Below the pieces are notes generated by a model that saw nothing but the letters and a program-made list of their open reading frames with translations, was not told where the DNA came from and did not search any database. Source: Bacteroidota bacterium (GTDB lineage: Bacteria; Bacteroidota; Bacteroidia; Bacteroidales; UBA932). Taken from it: DNA of 6,200 nt. This document shows, piece after piece, positions 6,076 to 6,200 of the stretch (the stretch's first letter is position 1; every line of letters starts with the position of its first letter). The stretch lies in contig WRJW01000138.1 in NCBI GenBank assembly GCA_009778375.1, positions 1 through 6,200 of the forward strand, read 5' to 3'. The position numbers and the translations under genes are program-made.

Positions 6076-6200
6076 ATGAACCTCTTCTTAGCATTTCGTT
6101 CCCTTTTTAAGAAAAATCGGAATAACTTTATAAAAATTGTCTCTTTGGGTTTGGGTTTGGCCGCAGGATTGATATTGATTGCCAAGGCGCTGTTTGAAGT
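6076..6200 (+). CDS. MacB/FtsX-type ABC transporter permease, N-terminal fragment (runs off the right edge)
   Basis: The frame from the ATG at 6076 is open to the window end, giving 41 complete residues. It begins MNLFLAFRSLFKKNRNNFIK, followed by a membrane helix of about 19 residues (SLGLGLAAGLILIAKALFE). This is the characteristic opening of Bacteroidota permeases of the MacB periplasmic-core/FtsX family: an amphipathic N-terminal helix with basic residues, then SLGxGLAxGLxLIAK. The gene follows the adaptor stop by 10 bp and is surely in the same operon. Family members either work with a separate ATPase or are fused to one; since this one starts directly with the membrane part, a separate ATP-binding subunit is expected further downstream. 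Known MacB-type systems use ATP hydrolysis in the cytoplasm to drive movement in the periplasm rather than transport across the inner membrane. The substrate is unknown. Confidence 0.85.
   Translation, partial: MNLFLAFRSLFKKNRNNFIKIVSLGLGLAAGLILIAKALFE

Overview
The window looks like a chromosomal segment from a member of the Bacteroidota. The outer-membrane factor carries motifs typical of that phylum (for example FGRTLDP), and so do the HEIMNSIAPI-type histidine kinase and the N-terminus of the FtsX-type permease. Start codons lack Shine-Dalgarno sequences and are preceded by A/T-rich leaders, which is also usual there. I cannot place it below phylum from sequence alone.

Layout. (1) At the left edge (1-462, minus strand) is the N-terminal part of a secreted glycine-rich protein that runs out of the window. 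(2) Positions 555-3278 (minus strand) hold a two-gene regulatory unit: an NtrC-family, sigma-54-activating response regulator followed 30 bp later by its probable partner histidine kinase. (3) Positions 3279-3448 are a 170-bp divergent control region. (4) Positions 3449-6200 (plus strand) start a tightly packed export operon: a TolC-like outer-membrane factor, a MacA/HlyD-like membrane-fusion protein and the first 41 residues of a MacB/FtsX-type ABC permease, with gaps of 13 and 10 bp.

How it fits together. The divergent region appears to contain the whole wiring of a sigma-54 circuit. A -24/-12 promoter (3404-3419) points at the efflux operon, with invariant GG and GC at the correct 10-base spacing and 14 of 16 consensus positions matched. 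Upstream, about 90 and 111 bp from the predicted start, are two 17-bp near-identical boxes 21 bp apart, each with weak internal dyad symmetry. This is the position and phasing expected of an enhancer for an NtrC-type activator. Between enhancer and promoter lies a second tandem repeat (3364-3404). The simplest model is that the membrane-embedded kinase, which has almost no periplasmic loop, phosphorylates the regulator; the regulator binds the twin boxes and drives sigma-54 transcription of the tripartite ABC exporter. The protein families are familiar. The cis-regulatory arrangement and the nature of the signal are the parts worth a second look.

There is no gene-free stretch longer than about 300 bases. 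I saw no tRNA, rRNA, CRISPR array, insertion sequence or convincing intrinsic terminator.
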